In this document: positions 15,014 through 23,829 of the stretch, piece by piece | How the letters are laid out: every line of letters starts with the position of its first letter | Numbering within the stretch: the first letter of the stretch is position 1 | Assembly (NCBI RefSeq): GCF_030403745.1 | Contig: NZ_JAQMWP010000007.1 | Location: 434,001-498,000 of the forward strand | DNA: 64,000 nucleotides | Reading direction: 5' to 3' | Origin: Streptomyces sp. S.PB5 | GTDB lineage: Bacteria; Actinomycetota; Actinomycetes; Streptomycetales; Streptomycetaceae | Translations under genes and position numbers: made by a program | Notes under the pieces: generated by a model | Told to the model about the DNA's origin: nothing | Databases searched by the model: none | The model's input: the letters and a program-made list of their open reading frames with translations, nothing else

Positions 15014-16468
15014 ATGGACGAGCCCGCTGCGATACCCCGGCCTCCGCGGGAGCGGCTGACCATCCCGGTGCTGGCCTTCGGCGGCATCCTCATGGCCGTC
15101 ATGCAGACCGTGGTCGTGCCCCTGCTCCCGGCCCTGCCGCGGCTCACCGGCGCCTCTCCCGGCACCGTCTCCTGGATGGTCACCGCGACCCTGCTCTCCG
15201 GCGCCGTCCTCACCCCGGTCCTCGGCCGGGCCGGGGACATGTACGGCAAACGCCGGGTCCTGATGGCGGCGCTCGGACTGATGACCGTCGGCTCGGTGCT
15301 GTGCGCGCTCTCCGACGACATCCGGGTGCTCATCGCCGCCCGCGCCCTGTCCGGCGCCGCCTCCGCCGTCGTACCGCTGTCCATCAGCGTCCTGCGCGAC
15401 GAGCTCCCGCCGGAGCGCCGGGGTCACGCGGTGGCGCTGATGAGCTCGACCGTCGGCATCGGCGCCGCGCTGGGCCTGCCGCTCGCGGCGCTCATCGTGC
15501 AGTACGCCGACTGGCACACCATGTTCTGGGTGACCGCCGCCCTGGGCGCCATCGGCGTGGCCGGGGTGTGGTGGGCGGTGCGGGAGTCCCCGGTGCGGGA
15601 GCGCGGGCGGTTCGACATCCCCGGCACCGTCGGTCTGGCCGCCGGTCTGGTGTGTCTGCTGCTCGGGGTCTCGCGGGGCGGGCAGTGGGGGTGGGGCAGC
15701 CCGCGGATCCTGGGTCTCTTCGGTGCCGCCGCCGTGGTGACGGCGCTGTGGTGGTGGTACCAGCTGCGGGCCGAACGGCCGCTGGTCGATCTGCGGCTGG
15801 TGTCGAAGCCGCGGGTCGGGCTGTCGCACGTGGCCGCGCTGCTGACCGGGTTCGCGTTCTACGCCAACTCCCTGGTCACCGCGCAGCTCGTGCAGGCGCC
15901 CGAGGCGACCGGGTACGGGCTCGGGCTGTCGATCGTGCAGACCGGACTCGTGCTGCTGCCGGGCGGCCTCATCATGCTGCTGTTCTCGCCGGTCTCGGCG
16001 CGGATCTCGGCCGCCCGTGGGCCGCGCGTGACGCTCGCCCTCGGGGCGCTCGTCATCGCGGCCGGCTATGGCGTGCGGATCGTCGACAGCCACGACCTGT
16101 GGATGATCATGGTCGGGGCCGCGGTCGTGGGTACGGGCACGACCTTGGCCTACTCGGCGTTGCCCACCCTCATCCTGCACGCCGTCCCGGCCGGACAGAC
16201 CGCCTCCGCCAACGGCGTCAACGTCCTGATGCGCACGATCGGGCAGGCGGTGTCGAGCGCCGCGGTGGCGGCGGTGCTGGTCCAGCACACGAGCCCGGTC
16301 GGGGGACTCCCGGTGGCCACCCTGCGCGCCTATCTGGTGGCGTTCGGCATCGCCGGTGTGGTCGCGCTGCTGGGGGCCGCGACCGCGCTGTGCATCCCCG
16401 GCGACCCGGCGGCCGGCGAGACACGCCGGGCCCGGGGTGCCCGCAAGGAGGTGATGGAGCGAGCATGA
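15014..16468 (+). CDS. MFS drug-efflux transporter (14-TM DHA2-like)
   Basis: About 484 residues of hydrophobic helices. The first loop motif DMYGKRRVLM and the helix-4/5 motifs (LSGAASAVVPLSISVL; GLPLAALIVQYADWHTMFWV) are those of proton-driven multidrug exporters. The ATG at 15014 is used because GGAG lies 5 bases before it. Upstream GTG codons at 14945 onward run through the operator and lack a ribosome site. It overlaps the TetR gene by ATGA and is presumably repressed by it through the double operator. Confidence 0.88.
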   Translation: MDEPAAIPRPPRERLTIPVLAFGGILMAVMQTVVVPLLPALPRLTGASPGTVSWMVTATLLSGAVLTPVLGRAGDMYGKRRVLMAALGLMTVGSVLCALSDDIRVLIAARALSGAASAVVPLSISVLRDELPPERRGHAVALMSSTVGIGAALGLPLAALIVQYADWHTMFWVTAALGAIGVAGVWWAVRESPVRERGRFDIPGTVGLAAGLVCLLLGVSRGGQWGWGSPRILGLFGAAAVVTALWWWYQLRAERPLVDLRLVSKPRVGLSHVAALLTGFAFYANSLVTAQLVQAPEATGYGLGLSIVQTGLVLLPGGLIMLLFSPVSARISAARGPRVTLALGALVIAAGYGVRIVDSHDLWMIMVGAAVVGTGTTLAYSALPTLILHAVPAGQTASANGVNVLMRTIGQAVSSAAVAAVLVQHTSPVGGLPVATLRAYLVAFGIAGVVALLGAATALCIPGDPAAGETRRARGARKEVMERA

Positions 16469-17073
16469 GTCCTGTGAGCACTCCACCGACCGCCGCCACG
16501 TCCACGTCCGCGGCGACGTCCACGTCCGTACGCCGGGACGCCGAGGCGACCAAGGCCGCCATCCTCAGGTCTGCCCGCTATCTCCTGGCCCGGCACGCCC
16601 ACGCCGACATCACGCTCAAGGCGGTCGCCGAACGCGCCGGCGTGAGCCCGCCGTTGATCCTGAAGTACTTCGGCAACAAGGACGCCCTCTTCGCCCGCGT
16701 CATGTCCTTCGAGGCCGACGCGGAGGCCCTGCTGGACGCCCCGCTGGAGGAACTCGGCCGCCACATGGTCCGGCACGTCCTGCTGAGCCAGACCGAGCGT
16801 GGCGCCGACCCCCTGCTGCGGATCGCCTTCGCACCCCTGCACGGCGAGCAGGGCGACATCCTCCGCGACAACTTCCGCACCCAGGTCACCGACCGCCTCG
16901 CCGACCGCCTCACCGGCCCCGACACCGGTCTGCGCGCCGAACTCGCCGTCGGCACCCTGCTGGGCCTCGGCGTGATGTACGGCGTCGCCCGCGGGGCCCG
17001 GCTGAGGGCGAGCACGGTCGACGACATCGTCGACCGGTACGCGCCCGTGGTGCAGGCACAGCTCACGCCCTAA
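16465..17073 (+). CDS. TetR-family repressor of the MFS operon
   Basis: 202 residues. After a Ser/Thr-rich arm, the N-terminal helix-turn-helix (DITLKAVAERAGVSPPLILKYFGNKDALF) is canonical TetR, and the C-terminal domain is a ligand-binding helix bundle. The start ATG overlaps the MFS stop (ATGA), with AAGGAGG upstream, so the two are translationally coupled. The two palindromes before the operon are its likely binding sites, and the exported compound is probably its inducer. It ends 4 bases into the converging oxidase gene. Confidence 0.88.
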   Translation: MSPVSTPPTAATSTSAATSTSVRRDAEATKAAILRSARYLLARHAHADITLKAVAERAGVSPPLILKYFGNKDALFARVMSFEADAEALLDAPLEELGRHMVRHVLLSQTERGADPLLRIAFAPLHGEQGDILRDNFRTQVTDRLADRLTGPDTGLRAELAVGTLLGLGVMYGVARGARLRASTVDDIVDRYAPVVQAQLTP

Positions 17074-18755
17074 CGGAACAGCCGGTCAAGGAAGGCGTTG
17101 CCGAACATGCGGTGCGGGTCGAGGCGGTCCAGGATCCCGGCGGCCTGTCCCCAGACGCCCTCACCGAGGGACGCCGGCACCACCGTGCCCAGCACCTCCT
17201 CGTCGTCCCACACCGCGTCTCGCGTGTAGGCCCAGCCCTTGGACCACTCGACGCGGGTGAGCGCGTCCGTGCCGTCATGGCTGTCCAGCAGGAACTGCTC
17301 CAGCTCGCGCAGGAACTCCTCCGCGTACGGCGTCCCCGGCAGCGTCAGCACGTCCAGCCAGACGGCGGTGTCCCACTCCGGGTGCTCGCCGTCGGGCCGC
17401 AGCGCGGAGAGCAAGGGGGCCCGGGCACCGGCCAGTTCGGCCTCGGCCGGGTCGTCGAGGCCCGTCACGCGGATCTCCACCGAGCCGTTGACCGGGAAGC
17501 GCCCCAGAGCGGCGTACGCCATGAGCCGCTCCCGGTAGAACGCGGTGAACCCGGCCACCACCCGCTGCACCTGGCCCCGGGAGGTGAGCACCGCGTACCC
17601 GTTGGCGTTGACCCGCAGCGTGGTCGGTCTGATGTACAGCAGCGTGTTCTTCGACGGCCCCCAGATGTCGGCGGACAGTGTCGCCACCAGGCCGAGTGCG
17701 GCGGCGTCGTACTGTGCGTTGCCGAGCACCGGCGCCAGATACCAGGCCGCGTCCGACACCATCCGCCCCGCGAGCTCCGCCACCGGCGTCGGGACGTTGT
17801 CGGAGAAGGGGTAGTTGTACGGCGAGGTCACGCGCCGTGAGGTCAGCGGCTTCACCGGCTCGACGGACCACACCTTGAACCAGGGGAACTCCGTGAACGC
17901 GAACCAGATCGCCTCCACCCGACCGGCCTCGTCGAGGAAACCGGCGAGCGTGCGCCCGTCGCCGCCGGGTGCGGCGAAGAGCTCGCCGGCCGGGATGTCC
18001 GTACGGCTGACGCAGCGCAGGTTCGAGTTTTCGCCGACCCGCAGCACCACCTCGGTGACGAAGGTCCGCCCGAGGTGGGTCAGCAACGCCGCGGCGTCGG
18101 CCTCGTCGCGCCCGTAGGTCCGCAGGGCGTAGGCCCCGGTGCTCTCGTCCCACACCACCGCCGTCACCGACAGCACCCGGTTGCTGAGCGAGCCGTACGT
18201 CTGCCCCGGCAGCCGCTGCTCGCCCTGCGCCGGGACGGCACTGCCGTGCGCGTCGATCGCGAGGGCGCCACCGAGGGTGAGGTCGCCGGGGGCGGGCGCG
18301 GCGGTGAGTCCGAGGCCGTGCCCCTCCAGGAAGGTCAGCAGGGTCTCCAGGGAGACGCCGGCGCCGGCCCGTACGGCGTGCGGCGCCTCAACGGACAGGC
18401 CGGTCAGATGCGTGGTCGTGTCGACGAGCAGCACGGGCGCGTCCGACGCCGTGCCCTCGGTGATCGTCAGCGGGGACCAGCCGTGCGCGTAGCCGCGGGG
18501 GCGCACCCGCCAGCCGTTGCGCCAGGCCCAGTTGACGACGGAGACCACCTGCTCGCCGTCGGCCGGCGCACAGGCCCACAGGCCGTCCGCGGTGATCTCG
18601 CCGGCCCAGTTGCGGTACGCCGAGCGGTGGAGGGCGACGCCGGCCGGGAAGTCCGGCAGTTCCTGCGCGGCCACGGCCGGGTCCGCCGGGAGCAGGGTGA
18701 GAGCGGCTGCGCTCAGGAGGAAGCTTCTGCGGGTCCAGTTGTCCGTCACGGGCAC
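17070..18755 (-). CDS. Secreted FAD-dependent oxidase (type II cholesterol-oxidase-like)
   Basis: 561 residues with a twin-arginine signal (NWTRRSFLLSAAALTLLP), so it is exported folded. A VAO-type FAD domain follows, with PRGYAHGWSPLTI, where the His in RGYxHxW matches the covalently flavinylated His of Brevibacterium cholesterol oxidase II, and later GDLTLGGALAIDAHGS. The large C-terminal domain is of the cholesterol-oxidase substrate-binding type (WFAFTEFPWFKVW; NGYAVLTSRGQVQRVV). The likely reaction is oxidation of a sterol or similar alcohol with release of H2O2, but the substrate is unproven. Start codons GTG at 18755 or 18749 are both possible. Confidence 0.85.
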   Translation of the reverse strand: MPVTDNWTRRSFLLSAAALTLLPADPAVAAQELPDFPAGVALHRSAYRNWAGEITADGLWACAPADGEQVVSVVNWAWRNGWRVRPRGYAHGWSPLTITEGTASDAPVLLVDTTTHLTGLSVEAPHAVRAGAGVSLETLLTFLEGHGLGLTAAPAPGDLTLGGALAIDAHGSAVPAQGEQRLPGQTYGSLSNRVLSVTAVVWDESTGAYALRTYGRDEADAAALLTHLGRTFVTEVVLRVGENSNLRCVSRTDIPAGELFAAPGGDGRTLAGFLDEAGRVEAIWFAFTEFPWFKVWSVEPVKPLTSRRVTSPYNYPFSDNVPTPVAELAGRMVSDAAWYLAPVLGNAQYDAAALGLVATLSADIWGPSKNTLLYIRPTTLRVNANGYAVLTSRGQVQRVVAGFTAFYRERLMAYAALGRFPVNGSVEIRVTGLDDPAEAELAGARAPLLSALRPDGEHPEWDTAVWLDVLTLPGTPYAEEFLRELEQFLLDSHDGTDALTRVEWSKGWAYTRDAVWDDEEVLGTVVPASLGEGVWGQAAGILDRLDPHRMFGNAFLDRLFR

Positions 18756-18796
18756 AAGCTAGGGACCGGGTTGACAGAGAGCGCTTGTCCGTCGAA

Positions 18797-18822
18797 ATGA
18801 ATCACTCATGTGAGTGAATCAT
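18797..18822. promoter_or_regulatory. Near-perfect palindrome between oxidase and aldo/keto reductase genes
   Basis: A 26-bp inverted repeat has one mismatched pair and centres on CACTCATGTGAGTG (18803-18816). It lies in the 131-base divergent spacer, next to TTGACA (18771-18776). It is probably an operator for an unknown regulator. Confidence 0.45.
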
Positions 18823-18886
18823 CCACAGGTGGCGGGATGGAGGAGCCCGTTCCGCGTACGTCGGTGACGGATGACAGACTGACGCC

Positions 18887-19870
18887 ATGGACGAGCGCAC
18901 TTTCCGCAGGTTGGGTCAGCAGGCATCCGTCGTCGGTCTCGGCACGTGGCAGTTGGGTGCCGACTGGGGAGACGTCGACGACAAGGAAGCCCTTTCGGTA
19001 CTGGAGGCCGCCGCCGAGTCCGGCGTGACCTTCTTCGACACCGCCGATGTGTACGGCGACGGACGCAGCGAGCAGACGATCGCCGCGTTCCTGCGGAGCC
19101 GGCCCGACCTGCATGTGCTGGTCGCCACCAAGATGGGTCGCCGGGTCGAGCAGCTCCCGGAGAACTACGTTCTCGACAACTTCCGCGCCTGGAACGACCG
19201 TTCCCGACGCAACCTCGGCGTCGACCGGCTGGACCTGGTGCAGCTGCACTGCCCGCCGACCCCGGTCTACTCGACGGACGAGGTGTACGACGCGCTGGAC
19301 ACCCTCGTCGCGGAGGAGCGCATCGCCGCCTACGGCGTCAGCGTGGAGACCTGCGAGGAGGCCCTGACCGCGATCGCCCGGCCGGGTGTGGCGAGCGTGC
19401 AGATCATCTTCAACGCCTTCCGTATGAAGCCGCTGGCCCAGGTGCTCCCCGCGGCGCAGGAGGCGGGCGTCGGCATCATCGTGCGGGTCCCGCTGGCCTC
19501 CGGCCTGCTGTCCGGCAAGTACACCAAGGACACGGTCTTCCCGGAGAACGACCACCGGACCTACAACCGGCACGGCGAGTCCTTCGACGTCGGCGAGACC
19601 TTCTCCGGCGTCGACTACGTGACGGGCGTGGAGGCGGCCGCCGAGTTCTCCGCCCTCGCGCCCGAGGGGTACACCCCGGCCCAGCTGGCGCTGCGCTGGA
19701 TCATCCAGCAGCCGGGTGTGACCACCGTGATCCCCGGGGCCCGCAACCCCGAGCAGGCCCGGGCCAACGCGGCCGCCGCGGCGCTGCCGGAGCTCTCGGA
19801 CGAGACGCTCGCCGCGATCCGGGACCTCTACGAGCGGCGGATCAAGGACCAGGTCGAGAGCCGCTGGTAG
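18887..19870 (+). CDS. Aldo/keto reductase
   Basis: This 327-residue NADPH-dependent TIM-barrel reductase has the catalytic Asp and Tyr in FFDTADVYGDGRSE and Lys in VATKMGRR. The later His site reads QLHCPP, and the C-terminal cofactor-binding motif is VIPGARNPEQARANA. Substrates of this branch are typically aldehydes or sugars, and the natural one is not evident. It is divergent from the secreted oxidase. The ribosome site is weak. Confidence 0.9.
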   Translation: MDERTFRRLGQQASVVGLGTWQLGADWGDVDDKEALSVLEAAAESGVTFFDTADVYGDGRSEQTIAAFLRSRPDLHVLVATKMGRRVEQLPENYVLDNFRAWNDRSRRNLGVDRLDLVQLHCPPTPVYSTDEVYDALDTLVAEERIAAYGVSVETCEEALTAIARPGVASVQIIFNAFRMKPLAQVLPAAQEAGVGIIVRVPLASGLLSGKYTKDTVFPENDHRTYNRHGESFDVGETFSGVDYVTGVEAAAEFSALAPEGYTPAQLALRWIIQQPGVTTVIPGARNPEQARANAAAAALPELSDETLAAIRDLYERRIKDQVESRW

Positions 19871-19928
19871 TCCGGTGGGCGGGGCACCCGGCTGTTTGAA
19901 CGATCAGACGCCGGGTTACCCGTCCCGC

Positions 19929-20417
19929 ATGGTGCAGGCAGCCGAAACGCGCACGGGACGTGACGAGACCGAGGACGAGCGCGCCGACCGCATGTGGGGC
20001 GAGCTCATGCAGGAGATCCGTGTCGCCCAGATGGGCGTGCAGATCCTGTTCGGCTTCCTGCTGACCGTCGTCTTCACCCCGAAGTACGCCGACCTCGGGG
20101 ACACCGAGAAGACCATCTACATCGTGACGGTCGTCCTGGGCGCCACCGCCACCGGCGCCCTCATCGGCCCGGTCTCCCTGCACCGGCTGGTGTCCGGGCG
20201 GCTCATCAAGCCCCGCGCGGTGCAGTGGGCGGCCCGGCTGACCTTCATCGGCCTGGTGCTGCTGCTCGCCACGACCGGGGCGTCGCTCCTGCTGATCCTC
20301 CGGGTCGCCACCCACGACCCGTTCGTGCCCTGGCTGGTCACCGCGGTGGTCGCCTGGTACCTGGTGTGCTGGTTCCTGCTGCCGCTGTGGGTCAGGCGGC
20401 GCTATACGACGGAGTGA
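19929..20417 (+). CDS. DUF6328-type small membrane protein
   Basis: About 162 residues: an acidic/charged N-terminus (TRTGRDETEDERADRMWGELMQEIRVAQ) and then four hydrophobic segments. These are near MGVQILFGFLLTVVF, YIVTVVLGATATGALIG, AARLTFIGLVLLLATTG and PWLVTAVVAWYLVCWFLLPLW. This matches my memory of the DUF6328 family of actinobacteria, whose function is unknown. The ATG at 19929 was chosen because the preceding codons back to 19875 are not protein-like. Its last 26 bases overlap the converging gene. Confidence 0.75.
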   Translation: MVQAAETRTGRDETEDERADRMWGELMQEIRVAQMGVQILFGFLLTVVFTPKYADLGDTEKTIYIVTVVLGATATGALIGPVSLHRLVSGRLIKPRAVQWAARLTFIGLVLLLATTGASLLLILRVATHDPFVPWLVTAVVAWYLVCWFLLPLWVRRRYTTE

Positions 20418-21054
20418 GACGCGGCGCGGCCGGCCGTCCGTCGAGCAGCCGGGCCAGTTGCCGGTCGTGCAGCCGACGCCACACCAGCACCGACACGGTG
20501 GCGCCGATCAGGGCGCAGAACATGTCCCACTGGGTGTCCCACACATCGCCCTGGGTGGCCAGGAAGGCGTCCGCCGCCTGACCGCCGGTCACCGCGGCCA
20601 GCCACTCCAGCATCTCGAAGACGGCGCTGAAGGCCAGACACGCGCACACCGTCAGCGGCGCCAGCCAGCGGCTCCCGCGCAGCGGCGAGGTACGGCTGAG
20701 CAGCTCCCGCACCAGCACCGCCGGCACGAAGCCCTGCATGAGGTGGCCGAACCGGTCGTAGGGATTGCGCTCCAGGCCCAGTTCGTCGCGCAGCCAGTTC
20801 CCGAACGGCACCTCGGCGTAGGTGTAGTGGCCGCCGATCAGCAGCACGAGCGCGTGGGCGGCCAGCAGGGCGCACAGCAGATCGGTGAGCGGGAAGCGGC
20901 GCCAGGTCAGCACGATCAGCGGCAGGCCGATCAGCACCCACACCGTCTCCAGGAACCACGTCGTGCGGTCCTGCGGCCCCCAGGCGGAGAGGGCCGCTCC
21001 CACGACCACGACTCCGGCGAGAAGAGGGGGCAGAGGGCGGCGAACTGCTGTCAT
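20392..21054 (-). CDS. DUF2238/YjdF-family membrane protein
   Basis: 220 residues with about six membrane spans. The conserved signature of the family is the loop YDRFGHLMQGFVPAVLVRELL, together with FSAVFEMLEWLAAVTGGQAADAFLATQGDVWDTQWDM. That stretch clusters His, Glu and Asp residues at the membrane face and could form a metal or catalytic site. The role is unknown. It converges on the DUF6328 gene with a short overlap. Confidence 0.85.
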   Translation of the reverse strand: MTAVRRPLPPLLAGVVVVGAALSAWGPQDRTTWFLETVWVLIGLPLIVLTWRRFPLTDLLCALLAAHALVLLIGGHYTYAEVPFGNWLRDELGLERNPYDRFGHLMQGFVPAVLVRELLSRTSPLRGSRWLAPLTVCACLAFSAVFEMLEWLAAVTGGQAADAFLATQGDVWDTQWDMFCALIGATVSVLVWRRLHDRQLARLLDGRPAAPRLTPSYSAA

Positions 21055-21127
21055 TTCGGGGCTCCTTGTCGTCGGAGCCCCATCGTGTCGGCGCGGCCGC
21101 CCCCGGGCATGAGTACCGCTACTCAGC

Positions 21128-21559
21128 TCAGCCCCGCGCGATCACCTCAGCGAGGAAGTCGTCGACCCTGATCTCCTCCTGCCCCGGCAGCACCACGTCG
21201 TAGGTACGGCTGAGGAACGACGCGATCGCCGGGGCCCACACGAACACCACCGCGTGATGCCGGCCGCCGCCCGGCAGCGGGTCGCCGAGGAACTCCATGC
21301 GCAGCTCCCGCTGCGCACCCGACGACACCGGGCGAAGCCGTACGTCGCCGACACCGACCGGACCGGCCAGCCCCTCGGCGACCATCTCCCGGTCCAGGCG
21401 CCACCGGGCCAGCACCCGGCCGTCGAGGCTGAACACCGCCGTGACGGCGAACGGGTCGTCGGGGTCGTACCCCAGGTGGGCGAGCACGGGGAAGCGGTCC
21501 GTGTCGCCCGCCTGGAGCTGTACGACGAAGGTCTTGTGCACGTAGGGCTTCACGTTCAC
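21128..21559 (-). CDS. SsgA-like protein (SALP family, cell division/sporulation)
   Basis: This 143-residue protein spans the whole SsgA fold. The signatures are LGYDPDDPFAVTAVFSLDGR.., WRLDREMVAEGLAGPVGVGDVRLRP, and FLSRTYDVVLPGQEE near the C-terminus. SALPs are found only in morphologically complex actinomycetes and steer FtsZ placement, septation and spore-wall assembly. I cannot tell which SsgA-SsgG paralogue it matches, and extra orphan copies are common. The GTG start has GGAGGC about 9 bases upstream. Confidence 0.88.
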   Translation of the reverse strand: MNVKPYVHKTFVVQLQAGDTDRFPVLAHLGYDPDDPFAVTAVFSLDGRVLARWRLDREMVAEGLAGPVGVGDVRLRPVSSGAQRELRMEFLGDPLPGGGRHHAVVFVWAPAIASFLSRTYDVVLPGQEEIRVDDFLAEVIARG

Positions 21560-21623
21560 GGGGGAGCGCCTCCGGGGAGAACGGGCTTGGTGTCCTCAAG
21601 TACCCCTCCCACGCGCGAAATGC

Positions 21624-22655
21624 TCAGTCCTGCGGCTGATTTCCGCGAGCTCCGCGCAGCGCGGTGATGCACGCGCCGATGGCCTGCTGCAATTCCTCCA
21701 GCTGCGCGACCATGTCGTCCTCGTAGAAGTCCTGCGCGTCGTCGAAGGTCAGCTCCTCGAAGACCTTCGTGGCCTTCTGGAGGCTGCTGTAGAACTTCGT
21801 CCGCCGCTCCTGGACACGGAGTTCGGGATCGGCCTCCACGGCCTCGACGACGAGGGTCCTCATGGTGCCGTAGGCCTCGGTGGCCCACTCGCCGGTGTCC
21901 TCGTCCTCGTCCAGCTCGTCGAGGAGCGACAGGTGCCGCTCGGCCTCCTGGCGGAGGTCGGCGGGGGCGTCGACGGTCTGTCCGGCGGGGGTCTTGATCT
22001 GGCCGGACTCGGCGATCTGGCGGACGTAGTCGATGCGGTCGGCGGACCGGCTCTCGGTGGCGACGGCCTTCTTGAGGTCGTCGGTGCGCACCACGTCCCG
22101 GGCCAGCTCGGCCTGGAGCTCGGGGTCCTCGCGGACCCGGTCCAGGAGGGCCTGGCGGGCGGCGCGGGCGGTGGAGGGGTCGGCGAGGATCGCGGCGCGC
22201 AGCGCGGTGGGGTTCTCGGCGACCTCCAGCGCCTTCGTCGGGCGGATCCCCTCGGCCTCGGCCGCCTCGGAGATGGCGGTGCCGCGCTCGGAGCCGGCGC
22301 TGTTGCGGGAGACGTAGTAGCTCAGCCACACGTCGGCGTCCGGCAGCTCCACCTCCTGGCCCGGCGCGATCGCCTCGAAGTGCGGGACGAGACCGTCGTC
22401 GGCGGCCCGGTCCCAGGCCTTGTAGTAGCGCATGACACGATCCGCGGAGCAGCCCGCGAGCTCGGCGAACTCCTTCGCGGACACCTTCGGCGTCTCGTCC
22501 GCGCCCTGGCCGCCGGGCCGCACACTGCGGGCGACCATCAGGCCGAAGGCCCATCCACCGGTCCGCGCATAGGCACCGAACTCGCGCGCGTCCCGGGCGA
22601 CGAGGTCGGACAGGGGCGCGGGTGACGTCTCGGACGGGGCGATCGCTAGGGTCAC
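21624..22655 (-). CDS. Unrecognised protein with HTH-like N-terminal region and acidic helical C-terminus
   Basis: 343 residues from a GTG start preceded by AGGAGA at 7 bases. I do not recognise the family. Residues ~55-85 (KVSAKEFAELAGCSADRVMRYY) look like a helix-turn-helix followed by a recognition helix, and the region before it is compact and hydrophobic. Residues ~190-340 are strongly charged, mostly acidic, and predicted helical (ERHLSLLDELDEDEDTGEW; QLEELQQAIGACITALRG). The upstream region holds two copies of GCACAGGTGC one or two helix turns apart, and a third related palindrome covers its start codon. That pattern suggests a DNA-binding protein that controls itself. The reading frame continues upstream to 23624 only as antisense to the neighbour. 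Confidence 0.6.
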   Translation of the reverse strand: MTLAIAPSETSPAPLSDLVARDAREFGAYARTGGWAFGLMVARSVRPGGQGADETPKVSAKEFAELAGCSADRVMRYYKAWDRAADDGLVPHFEAIAPGQEVELPDADVWLSYYVSRNSAGSERGTAISEAAEAEGIRPTKALEVAENPTALRAAILADPSTARAARQALLDRVREDPELQAELARDVVRTDDLKKAVATESRSADRIDYVRQIAESGQIKTPAGQTVDAPADLRQEAERHLSLLDELDEDEDTGEWATEAYGTMRTLVVEAVEADPELRVQERRTKFYSSLQKATKVFEELTFDDAQDFYEDDMVAQLEELQQAIGACITALRGARGNQPQD

Positions 22656-22718
22656 AGGTGACTCTCCTGGGTGGGGGCCGGTCGTGTGCACAGGTGCCCG
22701 GTCGTACTGCACAGGTGC
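22651..22718. repeat. Three CACAGGTG palindromes at the start of the HTH-like gene
   Basis: GTCACAGGTGAC (22651-22662) covers the GTG start. GCACAGGTGC occurs at 22688-22697 and 22709-22718, exactly 21 bp apart. The two upstream copies sit in longer direct repeats that begin with CGGTCGT (22679 and 22699). On the minus strand, a TATAGG-like -10 lies just beyond, at about 22728. Confidence 0.65.
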
Positions 22719-22756
22719 AGGGAGGCAGCCTATATCCACCCATTGGAGATGCTTTG

Positions 22757-23746
22757 TCAGGCCCTGTGTGTCTCGTGGCCGAAGGCGTCGCGGAGAGCGG
22801 GCAGCAGCGTCTTCTCCGCCCACTCCAGATACGCCGGCTGCGACTCGCCGCCGATCTGCACCAGGGCGATCTCGGTGAACCCGGCCTCCGCGTACGGCCG
22901 TACCGCCTCGACGAAGTCGTCCGGGTCGTCGCCGCACGGGATGGAGTCGGCGACGTCGTCCTGCGTCACGAACTGGGTGGCGCCCTCGAAGGAATCGGGG
23001 TGCGGCAGCTCGGAGTTGACCTTCCAGCCGCCGCCGAACCAGCGGAACTGGGCGTGCGCGCGCTTCACCGCGGTGTCCCGGTCGGGGTCGTGGCAGACCG
23101 GGAGCTGGCCGACGCGGGGCTTGCCCGAGCCGCCGTGCCGGTCGAAGGCGTCGAGGAGTCCCGCCTTCGGCTCGGTCGCGATCACCAGGTCGGCCAGGCG
23201 GCCCGCCAGCTCGCAGGACTGCTCGCCGGAGACCGCGACACCGAGGGGCGGCGGTTCGTCGGGGAGGTCCCACAGCCGCGCCGACTCCACGTCGAAGTGG
23301 GTGCCCCGATGGTTCACATGCCCGCCCCGGAAGAGCGCCCGGATGATCTCCACCGCCTCCTGGAGCATCTCGTGCCGCACATCCGCGGACGGCCAACCGC
23401 CGCCCACCACATGCTCGTTGAGATTCTCCCCCGAACCGAGCCCCAGCCGGAACCGGCCCTCGGAGAGCAGCTGCATCGTCGCGGCCTTCTGGGCCACCAC
23501 GGCGGGGTGGTAGCGGAAGGTCGGACAGGTCACGTACGTCATGAGCGGGATGCGTGTCGTCGCCTGCGCAGCCGCGCCCAGCACACTCCACGCGTAGGGC
23601 GAGTGACCCTGCGAGCGCAGCCACGGAAAGTAGTGGTCCGAGGTCACGGAGAAGTCGAAGCCGGCCTCCTCGGCCCGCACCACATGGTCGACGAGGTCAC
23701 GAGGGCCCGCCTGCTCGGTCATCATCGTGTATCCGATTTGCACCAT
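22757..23746 (-). CDS. LLM-class F420-dependent oxidoreductase
   Basis: This 329-residue protein of the luciferase-like/F420 family (TIM barrel) starts with VQIGYTMMTEQAGPRDLVDHVVRAEEAGFDF. It has TSDHYFPW, typical of the G6PDH-like or FGD-type subgroup, and FRLGLGSGENLNEH as the cofactor-phosphate turn. The family transfers hydride with coenzyme F420, a major actinobacterial cofactor; the substrate here is unknown. The ATG at 23746 was chosen because family proteins begin right there. The longer frame to 23923 crosses into the next gene's promoter and start. Confidence 0.87.
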   Translation of the reverse strand: MVQIGYTMMTEQAGPRDLVDHVVRAEEAGFDFSVTSDHYFPWLRSQGHSPYAWSVLGAAAQATTRIPLMTYVTCPTFRYHPAVVAQKAATMQLLSEGRFRLGLGSGENLNEHVVGGGWPSADVRHEMLQEAVEIIRALFRGGHVNHRGTHFDVESARLWDLPDEPPPLGVAVSGEQSCELAGRLADLVIATEPKAGLLDAFDRHGGSGKPRVGQLPVCHDPDRDTAVKRAHAQFRWFGGGWKVNSELPHPDSFEGATQFVTQDDVADSIPCGDDPDDFVEAVRPYAEAGFTEIALVQIGGESQPAYLEWAEKTLLPALRDAFGHETHRA

Positions 23747-23829
23747 AAGGCGCGAGTCCCCGGGCTGCGGGAGCGAAAACGGCTCGCGGGCGTCTGGATC
23801 ATGGCCGGATCGCCGTGGAGGATGACCGT

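Noticed and set aside
18747..18761. A leaderless start for the secreted oxidase (TAGCTT just before GTG codons)
   Set aside because: No -35 element lies at 16-19 bases, so the TAGCTT is probably chance.
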